Source of the DNA: Actinomycetota bacterium
Lineage (GTDB): Bacteria; Actinomycetota; Acidimicrobiia; Acidimicrobiales; Acidimicrobiaceae
DNA length: 5,268 nucleotides
Reading direction: 5' to 3'
Assembly (NCBI GenBank): GCA_004366215.1
Contig: SIRY01000068.1
Location: forward strand, 1 to 5,268
Shown: piece by piece, positions 1 to 5,268 of the stretch
Layout: each line of letters opens with the position of its first letter
Numbering within the stretch: the first letter of the stretch is position 1
Notes under the pieces: model-generated
What the model saw: the letters and a program-made list of their open reading frames with translations, nothing else
The model's database searches: none
Told to the model about the DNA's origin: nothing
Program-made: the position numbers and the translations under genes

Positions 1-1722
1 TGGGTCTCGCCAGGGGCTCTCGTCGCAGCGAGCCATGCGCCGGCCGTGGAGCTCGTGGCCGTTCCAGGGATCCTGACGGGTACGCAGCCGCTCCAGGTGA
101 CGCTGCGACTCAGGCACGCACTTCGTCACGCTGAGGCGTTCTTCGTCGTGTACCCCTCGACGACCTCAGTGAGCAGCCTTGCTGCTGCCCTCGACCACCA
201 GCAACTGGGCGTCCCGCTCGCGATCTCTCACGTCGTGCCCATCGCGCCTGGTGCCCACGAGGTGGTCGTGAGCGCACCCAATCCGATTCCAGCATCGGCC
301 TGTGCACCTAACTGCAGCGGCGTCTACCCGATGCAGCTGCGAGTCGCGAGCAGACAGACCGGCCAGACCCTCTCGAGCGTGACCTTTGCCGTGCCGTACC
401 TCGCGCAGACCGTCGGTCTTGCTCCTCTCCGTCTTGGGGTCATCGCGCAAGTATCGGCTACCGGCGTGGAGCCGGGGCCGGTCTTTGCGCTCCTTGCATC
501 GCTGCCGTGGGTTGGGGTGAGCGTCGCCAACGACGGGCAAGGCTCGCTCGCCAGGGTGCGCGCGCTCGCTCGCGCTGTACCCGCAGATCGAGCGGTGGCC
601 GCTCCGTACGTGACGACAGCGAGCGCGTGCTACGGTACGCTCGGCCCCTTGAGCTCGCTTCAAGCCGCGCTCACGCTCGGACGTCGACTGGCATCGGGAT
701 CGTCGGTCGCACTTCTCCAGCAGGTACCGAGCTCGCAAGACCTTCGTGCGGTCACTCGCGTAGGTCTTCGGGCGATCGTCACGCCAGCCGCTGCCGTCGC
801 GGCCGCTGCGCCAGTGCTCTCGCTGACCAGCCCAGTGCGACTGGCGTCGGGCATGCTGGTGCTCGGGAGCTCGACTCTGCTCACAGCTGCACTCGGCCGA
901 GCGGAGAGTCCGCTTGGCTACCAGCTCCTTGCAGCGGAGTTGGCTCAGGTGTACTTCGAGGCCCCGACTCGTCCCGACCGAGTCGTCATCCTCAATCCCG
1001 TTGAGACCTCGAGCGCGAGCGTCGTAGCGCTCGTCCGAGTCCTCACCACTCTCGCGGCGGTCCCGTACATCGAGCCGGTGACGGTCCGCCAAGCGCTCGC
1101 TCAGCCCCCGGTGTCGCTCGGTCGCCTGACCACGGCCCAGCCAGGGTCGTGCCCCCGCGCGCGTCCAAACGCGAGAGCACTGGCCGCCCGTGCCACTGCG
1201 CTCGTGCAGGCTGCTCCTCAGCTACGTCCGACCGTCACGGCAGCCGTCTTGGGACTGCTCGGAGCGAGGGGCCAGCGCTCGAGCCCGGTGAACACCCTGC
1301 GAGCGCTACTCTCCGAGCTAACCGTGCCGACAAACCAGGTGACGCTGACGAGCGCTTCTGGAGTTCTTCCCCTCAGCCTGACTTCACGGCTCCCTGGAGC
1401 AGCGACGCTCAAAGTCGTCGTGTCTGATCCAAAGCTTCGCTTCCCGCGCGGGAACAGCCGAACTGTGGTCCTAAACGGTCGAAGCGCCGTGCTCTCGATC
1501 CCCTACGAGGTGAGGGCGCTCGGAATCTCGCCGATGCTCGTTCGCGTGGAGTCACCCTCAGGGACAGCGATCACCGAGCGGGTCGTCGTCGTGGACTCGA
1601 CTGGCTTGTCCGGCGTTGGCCTCCTGCTGACCGGCGGCGCTGCGACATTGCTCGTCTGGTGGTGGATCCGCAGCTGGCGGCGGCGGCCGGCTGCTGCTCA
1701 CCGAGCGAGGGGTCGCTCGTGA
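1..1722 (+). CDS. DUF6049-like secreted, C-terminally anchored membrane protein (5' partial)
   Basis: The frame is open to the left edge, so the gene starts upstream. A GTG at 46 is possible, but the codons before it read WVSPGALVAASHAPA, which looks like the end of a signal peptide with an AxA-like cleavage site. 573 codons are visible. Numbered from the GTG at 46, a GVYPMQLRV segment lies at 92-100, a segment reading RVVILNPVE then PYIEPVTVRQAL at 312-351, a predicted beta-sandwich at about 432-510, one membrane helix at about 521-541, and an Arg-rich cytoplasmic tail. These features and the position directly before murJ match my memory of actinobacterial DUF6049 proteins (Rv3909 type). Four cysteines (codons at 301, 313, 628, 1150) fall in the exported part and could form disulfides. 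Most of the protein should lie outside the membrane. Its function is not established; a role in envelope assembly beside MurJ is inference from context. The stop codon overlaps the murJ start. Confidence 0.78.
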   Translation, partial: WVSPGALVAASHAPAVELVAVPGILTGTQPLQVTLRLRHALRHAEAFFVVYPSTTSVSSLAAALDHQQLGVPLAISHVVPIAPGAHEVVVSAPNPIPASACAPNCSGVYPMQLRVASRQTGQTLSSVTFAVPYLAQTVGLAPLRLGVIAQVSATGVEPGPVFALLASLPWVGVSVANDGQGSLARVRALARAVPADRAVAAPYVTTASACYGTLGPLSSLQAALTLGRRLASGSSVALLQQVPSSQDLRAVTRVGLRAIVTPAAAVAAAAPVLSLTSPVRLASGMLVLGSSTLLTAALGRAESPLGYQLLAAELAQVYFEAPTRPDRVVILNPVETSSASVVALVRVLTTLAAVPYIEPVTVRQALAQPPVSLGRLTTAQPGSCPRARPNARALAARATALVQAAPQLRPTVTAAVLGLLGARGQRSSPVNTLRALLSELTVPTNQVTLTSASGVLPLSLTSRLPGAATLKVVVSDPKLRFPRGNSRTVVLNGRSAVLSIPYEVRALGISPMLVRVESPSGTAITERVVVVDSTGLSGVGLLLTGGAATLLVWWWIRSWRRRPAAAHRARGRS

Positions 1723-1739
1723 GGGCGCGCTGGCAGCAG
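1691..1739 (+). promoter_or_regulatory. Stem-loop enclosing the murJ start/stop overlap
   Basis: CGAGCGA (1702-1708) pairs perfectly with TCGCTCG (1713-1719) around a GGGG loop (1709-1712). Past one bulged C (1701), CTCA (1697-1700) pairs with TGAG (1720-1723). As an alternative lower extension, CTGCTGC (1691-1697) can pair with GCAGCAG (1733-1739). The 3' arm holds both the GTG start of murJ and the TGA stop of the upstream gene, while the G-rich Shine-Dalgarno core is in the loop. The pairing is seen directly; a role in translational coupling is inference, and the region also encodes an Arg/Ala-rich tail that favours GC repeats. Confidence 0.45.
1707..1712 (+). promoter_or_regulatory. Ribosome binding site of murJ
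   Basis: GAGGGG sits 6 bases before the GTG at 1719. It decides that start over the more upstream in-frame GTG at 1659, which would add 20 residues and lie inside the membrane-anchor coding region of the preceding gene, and over the GTG at 1764, which has only weak purine-rich sequence before it. Confidence 0.7.
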
Positions 1740-3314
1740 TTGCTCACAGGGCGTGGTGGATCGGTGGGTGAGAACGCGACCGCGATGGCCATCGGTACGG
1801 CGCTCAGCCGGCTGAGCGGCTTCGTCCGGCTCGTCGTCCTCGCGGTCGTGCTCGGGGTTCGACCGCTCGCCGATGCGTACAACCTCGCCAACAACACGCC
1901 GAACATGGTCTACGACCTGCTGCTAGGCGGGGTGATCAGCTCGACCATCCTGCCCGTCGTTGCGGCGAGGATGGCCAAGGCCGGTGAGCGCGCTGCCGAA
2001 CGTTCGCTCGCAGCCATCATGACGGTCGGGGTCGTGACGCTGCTCGTCGCCACGATCGTCTTTGAGCTGGCTGCCCCGGCGATCATCGACCTCTACCTCG
2101 TTGGGAACCACCTCGCTGTCGCGAGCACGGAGCGAGCAGTTGCGGTCTCACTCCTTCGTCTGTTCGCACCCCAGCTCTTCTTCTACGGCTCGATTGCGCT
2201 CGTGACCGCGGCGCTGAACCTTCGGGGCAACTTTGGCGCACCTGCTCTCGCTCCGGTTGTCAACAACGTCGTCACGGTCGCGGTGCTCGTGCTGTTCCGG
2301 GTCCACTTTGGGCCAGCCAACCTTGCGACGGTAGCCAGTCGGCGCGGCGCTGTGCTGATGCTCGGCGTTGGTACGACACTCGGCGTGGCCGCTCAGCTCG
2401 CGGTGCTGTTGCCTGTGCTGGGTCGGGTGGGACTCGCTCTGCGGCCCCGCCTTCGCACCGACGATCCTGCGGTCCGCGAGGTCGTCGCGCTCTCAGGCTG
2501 GACCGTGGGCTACGTGATTGCCAACCAGATCGCCCTCTTCGTGGTGCTCGCACTCGCCGCGACGCGGAGTGGCTTCGTGTCGGCCTACAACTACGCCTAC
2601 CTCTTCTTCCAGCTTCCCTACGCGATCGTGTCGCTCAGCGTCATGAGCGCGTTGCAACCGCGGTTAGCGCGATCGTGGGCGGCTGGCGATCGGGACGCTT
2701 TTCGCGCCGACCTGTTTCGAGCGCTCCGTGTCGGAGTTGGCGTGACGATACCACTCGGAGCTCTCGCGTGGGTAGGTGCTCCTGTCGGCATCGACCTCGT
2801 TGTTGGCTACGGAGCCGTTCACCATGAGGGCGTGGCGCTCATCAGCGGCGCTCTTCGAGGCAGGGCACTCGGGCTCCCAGGGTTTTCGCTGTTTCTCATG
2901 CTCATCCAAGCGCTCCAAGCCATGCGCAACGCCCGAGCCGCCTTCGTGGCGTACGCTGTGGAGAATGGGCTCAACATCGTGCTGGCTGTTGTGCTCCTGC
3001 GACCACTCGGTATCGAGGGGCTTGGCCTCTCGCTGAGCGTTGCGTACGGTGCGGGGGCACTACTTGGAGTCTTGCTGGTGCGCTCGCTTCGCGGTCTGCG
3101 AGAGGTGCGACGCCTCATCCGAGGGTGGTCTCTCCTCATCGTGGCGAGCATCGCAGGCGCAGCGGTGCTCGCTCTGCTGCTGCCTTCGCCGCGCAGCCCT
3201 ACGCTTGGCGTGGCAGCACACGCGGTTGGGGCACTGCTCGTAGGCACAGGGGTGTTCGCAGGCATCGCCATTGGAGGGCGACGCCTCGTGATGGCGGTCG
3301 GAGGAGTTCGATGA
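1719..3314 (+). CDS. murJ: MurJ/MviN-family lipid II flippase
   Basis: Polytopic membrane protein of 531 residues, expected to flip the peptidoglycan precursor lipid II to the outer face of the cytoplasmic membrane (MOP exporter superfamily). It is hydrophobic throughout, with about 14 helices expected for the family. The N-terminal signature SRLSGFVR is at 30-37 and ADAYNLANNTPN at 51-62. R31, R37 and D52 align by eye with E. coli MurJ R18, R24 and D39. E. coli R52 appears replaced by Tyr (in NMVYDLLLGG) and R270 by Leu (in YAYLFFQLP at 292-300), which I believe is common in actinobacterial members. FQLPYAI near 297-303 and QPRLARS at 313-319 are further family signatures. The start is the GTG overlapping the previous stop (GTGA), with a good Shine-Dalgarno sequence. 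The protein ends soon after the last helices, so the C-terminal pseudokinase region of mycobacterial Rv3910 is absent. Its stop overlaps the degV start. Family assignment is secure; transport activity is inferred from the family. Confidence 0.95.
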   Translation: MRARWQQLLTGRGGSVGENATAMAIGTALSRLSGFVRLVVLAVVLGVRPLADAYNLANNTPNMVYDLLLGGVISSTILPVVAARMAKAGERAAERSLAAIMTVGVVTLLVATIVFELAAPAIIDLYLVGNHLAVASTERAVAVSLLRLFAPQLFFYGSIALVTAALNLRGNFGAPALAPVVNNVVTVAVLVLFRVHFGPANLATVASRRGAVLMLGVGTTLGVAAQLAVLLPVLGRVGLALRPRLRTDDPAVREVVALSGWTVGYVIANQIALFVVLALAATRSGFVSAYNYAYLFFQLPYAIVSLSVMSALQPRLARSWAAGDRDAFRADLFRALRVGVGVTIPLGALAWVGAPVGIDLVVGYGAVHHEGVALISGALRGRALGLPGFSLFLMLIQALQAMRNARAAFVAYAVENGLNIVLAVVLLRPLGIEGLGLSLSVAYGAGALLGVLLVRSLRGLREVRRLIRGWSLLIVASIAGAAVLALLLPSPRSPTLGVAAHAVGALLVGTGVFAGIAIGGRRLVMAVGGVR

Positions 3315-3322
3315 GCGTCGTC
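3277..3322 (+). promoter_or_regulatory. Possible stem-loop enclosing the degV start/stop overlap
   Basis: CGACGC (3279-3284) pairs with GCGTCG (3315-3320). After a bulged C (3285), TCGT (3286-3289) pairs with ATGA (3311-3314) with one G-U pair, and the outer GG (3277-3278) pairs with TC (3321-3322), again with one G-U pair. The 21-base loop (3290-3310) contains the degV Shine-Dalgarno sequence, while ATGA, which is both the degV start and the murJ stop, is in the 3' arm. The pairing is visible; its use in coupling is inference. Confidence 0.35.
3300..3306 (+). promoter_or_regulatory. Ribosome binding site of degV
   Basis: GGAGGAG lies 4 bases before the ATG at 3311, inside the last codons of murJ. 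It supports that ATG as the start rather than the GTG at 3125, which would place 62 extra Arg-rich residues deep inside murJ. Confidence 0.75.
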
Positions 3323-4153
3323 GTCGTAGCTGATTCAGCGAGCGATCTTCCAACGGAGCTCGCCAGCGAACTAGCCATAGAAGTCGTTCCGCTCACCATT
3401 GAGGTCGCCGGTCGCGACTGGCTCGATGGATCGCAGCTCCCCCGAGAGGATTTCTGGCGCCTCCAAGCTCAGCAAGCAACGCTGCCTCGGACGTCAGCAC
3501 CCTCGGTGGCGCAGTTCGCGGACACCTTTCGGGCTGCACTGAGTCGCGGTGCGAGCGGAGTCGTGTGCATTACCTTGAGTCAGAAGCTCTCGGCGACCTT
3601 CCAGGCAGCCCAGCAGGCAGCGCTTGAGGTGGGGAAAGCCGTTCGCGTGGTTGACTCTGAAACCCTCACGCTCACGGAGGGGCTCATCGTGGAAGAGGCG
3701 GCGCGTGCAGCGAGAGCGGGTGCTGACCTCGACGCAGTCGAAGCAGTCGCCGTTCGTGCGCGAGCGCGAGCCCGCACGCGAGGGACGCTCGACACCCTTG
3801 AGAACCTGCGCCGTGGTGGGAGAATTGGCGCTGCAGCGGCCCTCCTCGGCACGGTGATGGCGTTTAAGCCCATGATCACCATCGAGGAGGGCGAAGTCAG
3901 GCCAGGTGGTCGGCAGCGTACTCGCCGGCGCGCCCTCGATGACCTCGTGGAGTGGGTGCGACAGCTTGGGGCGGTAGCGCGCGTCGGGGTGGTGCATGCG
4001 CTGGCGCACGACGTAGGAGCGTTCGCCGAACGAATCGCTGACGCCTCAAGCACACCGGTGAGTGAGGTGCGCGTGTCGGTCATGGGTGCCACGATCGGAA
4101 CCCACGCTGGCCCAGGGGCGCTCGGAGTCTGCGTGCTCCTTCGGGGCGAGTAG
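3311..4153 (+). CDS. DegV family fatty-acid-binding protein (FakB-like)
   Basis: A complete 280-residue protein, the usual length for DegV. Family landmarks appear in order: DSASDLP at 8-14, TSAPS at 61-65, TLSQKLSATFQ at 88-98, VVDSETLTLTEG at 113-124, LENLRRGGRIG at 163-173, FKPMITIEEGEV at 185-196, and HAGPGALGV at 265-273. T61 and the serines at 90 and 94 lie in motifs that in FakB proteins contact the bound fatty-acid carboxylate. In firmicutes, FakB presents a fatty acid to the kinase FakA, which makes acyl phosphate for phospholipid synthesis; no FakA (DAK2-domain) gene is in this window. A run of alternating Arg and Ala lies at 149-155. The protein has no signal peptide and should be cytoplasmic. 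The 4-base ATGA overlap implies translation coupled to murJ. Family is certain; ligand and partner are inferred. Confidence 0.93.
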   Translation: MSVVVVADSASDLPTELASELAIEVVPLTIEVAGRDWLDGSQLPREDFWRLQAQQATLPRTSAPSVAQFADTFRAALSRGASGVVCITLSQKLSATFQAAQQAALEVGKAVRVVDSETLTLTEGLIVEEAARAARAGADLDAVEAVAVRARARARTRGTLDTLENLRRGGRIGAAAALLGTVMAFKPMITIEEGEVRPGGRQRTRRRALDDLVEWVRQLGAVARVGVVHALAHDVGAFAERIADASSTPVSEVRVSVMGATIGTHAGPGALGVCVLLRGE

Positions 4154-4170
4154 GCTGTCTGACACGCGCA

Positions 4171-4178
4171 GAGAGGAG
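4171..4178 (+). promoter_or_regulatory. Ribosome binding site of the small membrane protein gene
   Basis: GAGAGGAG lies 5 bases before the ATG at 4184, in the 30-base gap after degV. The rest of the gap shows no promoter or terminator. This site supports the small downstream frame as a real gene. Confidence 0.7.
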
Positions 4179-4183
4179 CGCTG

Positions 4184-4516
4184 ATGGCCGTTTTCGAGAC
4201 CGGGGGCGAGCGCCCCGACGTTGCGGCGCGGGCTGCTTCGTGGGTGGGCGATGCAGTTGCAGGAATCCGGTCGAAGACGGTAGAGCCAGCCGAGTGGCTC
4301 GTGAGGGCCGTCGTCTATGGAATGCTGGCCGCAGTCGTCGCGATCGCGCTGCTCGTCCTCTCGATCGACGTCGTCGTCAAGGTGCTCGACGCCTACGCGT
4401 TTCCGCATCGTGTCTGGATAACGGAGCTGATCGTTGCTGCGCTCTGTCTCGTCGTTGCCACGGGCGCGTGGAGACGCATGAGCCGGGCTCGCCAGCAGCT
4501 TAGGGACCACAACTAG
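4184..4516 (+). CDS. Small two-helix membrane protein, function unknown
   Basis: A 110-residue protein that I do not recognise. About 40 polar to amphipathic N-terminal residues precede a first helix at about 42-64 (AVVYGMLAAVVAIALLVLS at its core), a short linker containing YAFPHRVW, a second helix at about 80-95, and a basic tail with WRRMSRARQQLR. By the positive-inside rule the tail should be cytoplasmic, so both ends probably face the cytoplasm. It has no cysteine pair, catalytic motif or signal peptide. A strong Shine-Dalgarno sequence and placement between degV and trxB in the same orientation support it as a real gene. A short GC-rich hairpin falls just inside its coding region. The two-helix layout loosely recalls small holin-like or membrane scaffold proteins, but there is no motif to support either. 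It occupies the place where M. tuberculosis has Rv3912, with no visible similarity to an anti-sigma factor. Confidence 0.75.
   Translation: MAVFETGGERPDVAARAASWVGDAVAGIRSKTVEPAEWLVRAVVYGMLAAVVAIALLVLSIDVVVKVLDAYAFPHRVWITELIVAALCLVVATGAWRRMSRARQQLRDHN
4201..4217 (+). other. GC-rich hairpin early in the small membrane protein gene
   Basis: GGGGC (4203-4207) pairs with GCCCC (4212-4216) around a GAGC loop, and C4201 can pair with G4217 past a bulged G. It starts 17 bases after the A of the ATG, within ribosome footprint range of initiation. No T-run follows, so it is not an intrinsic terminator. It encodes the GGERPD residues and may be incidental. Confidence 0.35.
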
Positions 4517-4524
4517 GTTCAGCA

Positions 4525-4541
4525 CCACGGAGGTGGCCGTG
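4525..4541 (+). promoter_or_regulatory. Ribosome binding site of trxB, in a small hairpin
   Basis: GGAGG (4529-4533) lies 5 bases before the GTG at 4539 and selects it over the in-frame GTG at 4533, which overlaps the Shine-Dalgarno sequence itself. Two competing short hairpins are possible. CCAC (4525-4528) with GTGG (4533-4536) would expose GGAG in the loop. CACGG (4526-4530) with CCGTG (4537-4541) would pair the start codon. The ribosome binding site is well supported; structural control is inference. Confidence 0.65.
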
Positions 4542-5268
4542 TCAGAGCATGTAAGGGTCGCGATCCTCGGGTCTGGTCCCGCGGGACTGACCGCAGCGAT
4601 CTATGCTGCTCGCGCGTCACTCGCGCCGGTGGTCATCGAGGGAGAGCCATCGTCGACCTCTGACCAACCTGGTGGCCAACTCATGCTCACGACAGAGGTT
4701 GAAAATTTTCCGGGATTCCCCGAGGGAATCCTCGGACCTGAGCTCATGGCGCAAATGCGCAGACAGGCGGAGCGCTTTGGCGCCACGTTTCACGGCTCGA
4801 AGGTGCGCCGACTCGATCTGAGCCTGCGTCCGTTTGCTGTGTTCACGAACGACACTCCAGATGATGAGCCCCGGTACACAGCGGACGCCATCATCATCGC
4901 GACCGGTGCCCGATCCCTCATGCTCGGCCTCGAGCGGGAGTATGAGCTCGTTGGCCATGGTGTATCGACATGTGCGACGTGCGACGGCTTCTTCTTCCGA
5001 GGCCATGACATCGCAGTGGTGGGAGGTGGGGATTCCGCCCTTGAGGAGGCACTGTTTCTGACAAAGTTCGCACGTTCTGTGACCATCGTTCATAGGCGTG
5101 ACAAGCTTCGTGCGTCGCGAATTATGCAAGAGCGGGCGTTTTCGAACGAGAAGATCCGCTTTGCCTGGAACAGGCGAGTTACTGAGTTGCGCGAGGAGTC
5201 GGGTGTTCTCGCTGGTGTGGTTCTCGAAGATACCGTCTCGGGAAAACGCGAGTCGCTGTCTGTAACTG
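4539..5268 (+). CDS. trxB: Thioredoxin reductase (3' partial)
   Basis: NADPH-dependent flavoenzyme that reduces thioredoxin in the cytoplasm. 243 residues are visible with no stop before the right edge; the family is usually about 310-330 residues. Motifs from the GTG at 4539: FAD dinucleotide-binding GSGPAG at 11-16, GGQL at 45-48, ENFPGFP at 55-61, IIIATGA at 118-124, the redox-active CATC at 145-148 (codons from 4971) followed by DG, NADPH-binding GGGDSA at 162-167, and HRRDKLR at 185-191, whose arginines in this family bind the NADPH 2'-phosphate. Missing past the edge is the C-terminal FAD segment with the AGD motif. All expected catalytic residues in the visible part are present. The gene starts 22 bases after the small membrane protein gene and is probably co-transcribed with it. 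In actinobacteria a thioredoxin gene usually follows, and this is expected just outside the window. Identity is secure. Confidence 0.96.
   Translation, partial: MSEHVRVAILGSGPAGLTAAIYAARASLAPVVIEGEPSSTSDQPGGQLMLTTEVENFPGFPEGILGPELMAQMRRQAERFGATFHGSKVRRLDLSLRPFAVFTNDTPDDEPRYTADAIIIATGARSLMLGLEREYELVGHGVSTCATCDGFFFRGHDIAVVGGGDSALEEALFLTKFARSVTIVHRRDKLRASRIMQERAFSNEKIRFAWNRRVTELREESGVLAGVVLEDTVSGKRESLSVT
4710..4735 (+). repeat. Inverted repeat inside trxB
   Basis: GGATTCCC (4713-4720) and GGGAATCC (4724-4731) are perfect reverse complements separated by CGA; CCG (4710-4712) and CGG (4733-4735) extend the stem past one bulged T. A 10-base palindrome, GAAAATTTTC (4701-4710), lies directly before it. 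The stretch encodes the conserved ENFPGFPEGI loop, whose repeated Phe/Pro/Gly/Glu codons readily generate such symmetry, so it is probably incidental. Confidence 0.4.

Noticed and set aside
166..1092. Long open frame of 308 codons on the - strand
   Set aside because: It lies wholly opposite the DUF6049-like gene. Its product is Arg/Asp/Ser/His-rich with no hydrophobic core or motif, typical of a shadow frame in GC-rich DNA.
1659..1718. Upstream extension of murJ to the GTG at 1659
   Set aside because: The extra 20 residues (VDPQLAAAAGCCSPSEG and following) do not resemble a MurJ N-terminus and overlap the membrane anchor of the previous gene; the GTG at 1719 has a good Shine-Dalgarno sequence.
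3125..3310. Upstream extension of degV to the GTG at 3125
   Set aside because: It would overlap murJ by 190 bases with an Arg-rich nonconserved sequence, while the ATG at 3311 gives the canonical DegV N-terminus, a Shine-Dalgarno sequence and the usual length.
3312..3326. GTC/CGT triplet run at the start of degV as a repeat
   Set aside because: It simply encodes the valine strand SVVVV at the DegV N-terminus with GC-rich codons.
3494..4092. Two overlapping - strand frames of about 170 codons
   Set aside because: Both are antisense to the well-supported degV gene and give low-complexity Arg/Ser/Thr-rich products without a recognisable domain.
4154..4183. Possible promoter or terminator between degV and the small membrane protein gene
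   Set aside because: Only 30 bases, with no -35/-10 pair, no stable hairpin followed by T residues, and a ribosome binding site taking up the 3' part.
4617..5129. A - strand frame of 170 codons with several cysteines, including a CELCQKQC segment
   Set aside because: It could suggest a metal-binding protein, but it is opposite trxB over its conserved motifs and the pattern is explained by the complement of trxB codons.

Overview
The window is a compact piece of a high-GC bacterial chromosome. Five genes all lie on the + strand with almost no space between them: the longest visible intergenic gap is 30 bases, and two junctions are 4-base start/stop overlaps (GTGA and ATGA). The high GC content, frequent GTG starts, a DUF6049-like secreted protein next to an actinobacterial-type MurJ, and a thioredoxin reductase just downstream all point to an actinobacterium. 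A deep-branching lineage such as Acidimicrobiia is plausible, but that narrower placement is inference from gene order and composition only.

Layout: (1) 1-1722, the 3' part of a large secreted, C-terminally membrane-anchored protein resembling DUF6049 (the Rv3909-like neighbour of murJ). Its reading frame is open to the left edge, so its start lies outside the window. (2) 1719-3314, a complete MurJ/MviN-family lipid II flippase without the C-terminal pseudokinase extension seen in mycobacteria. (3) 3311-4153, a complete DegV-family fatty-acid-binding protein. (4) 4184-4516, a small unrecognised two-helix membrane protein. (5) 4539-5268, thioredoxin reductase trxB, cut by the right edge before its C-terminal FAD segment.

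The order resembles the origin-proximal cluster of actinobacteria (in M. tuberculosis Rv3909, the mviN homologue Rv3910, sigM, Rv3912, trxB2, trxC, then the parB/parA region). Here a degV gene and a small membrane protein sit where sigM and Rv3912 would be. The genes probably form one transcription unit combining envelope construction (MurJ and its secreted neighbour), exogenous fatty-acid handling (DegV/FakB-like) and thiol redox control (TrxB). No promoter or terminator was recognised inside the window.

Beyond the genes, the most notable structure is at the junctions. The murJ start/stop overlap, the degV start/stop overlap and the trxB start can each be folded so that the start codon is in the 3' arm of a hairpin while part or all of the Shine-Dalgarno sequence is in the loop. 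This suggests translational coupling, but such pairings also arise by chance in GC-rich DNA. No RNA gene, mobile element, CRISPR array or clearly novel system was found.
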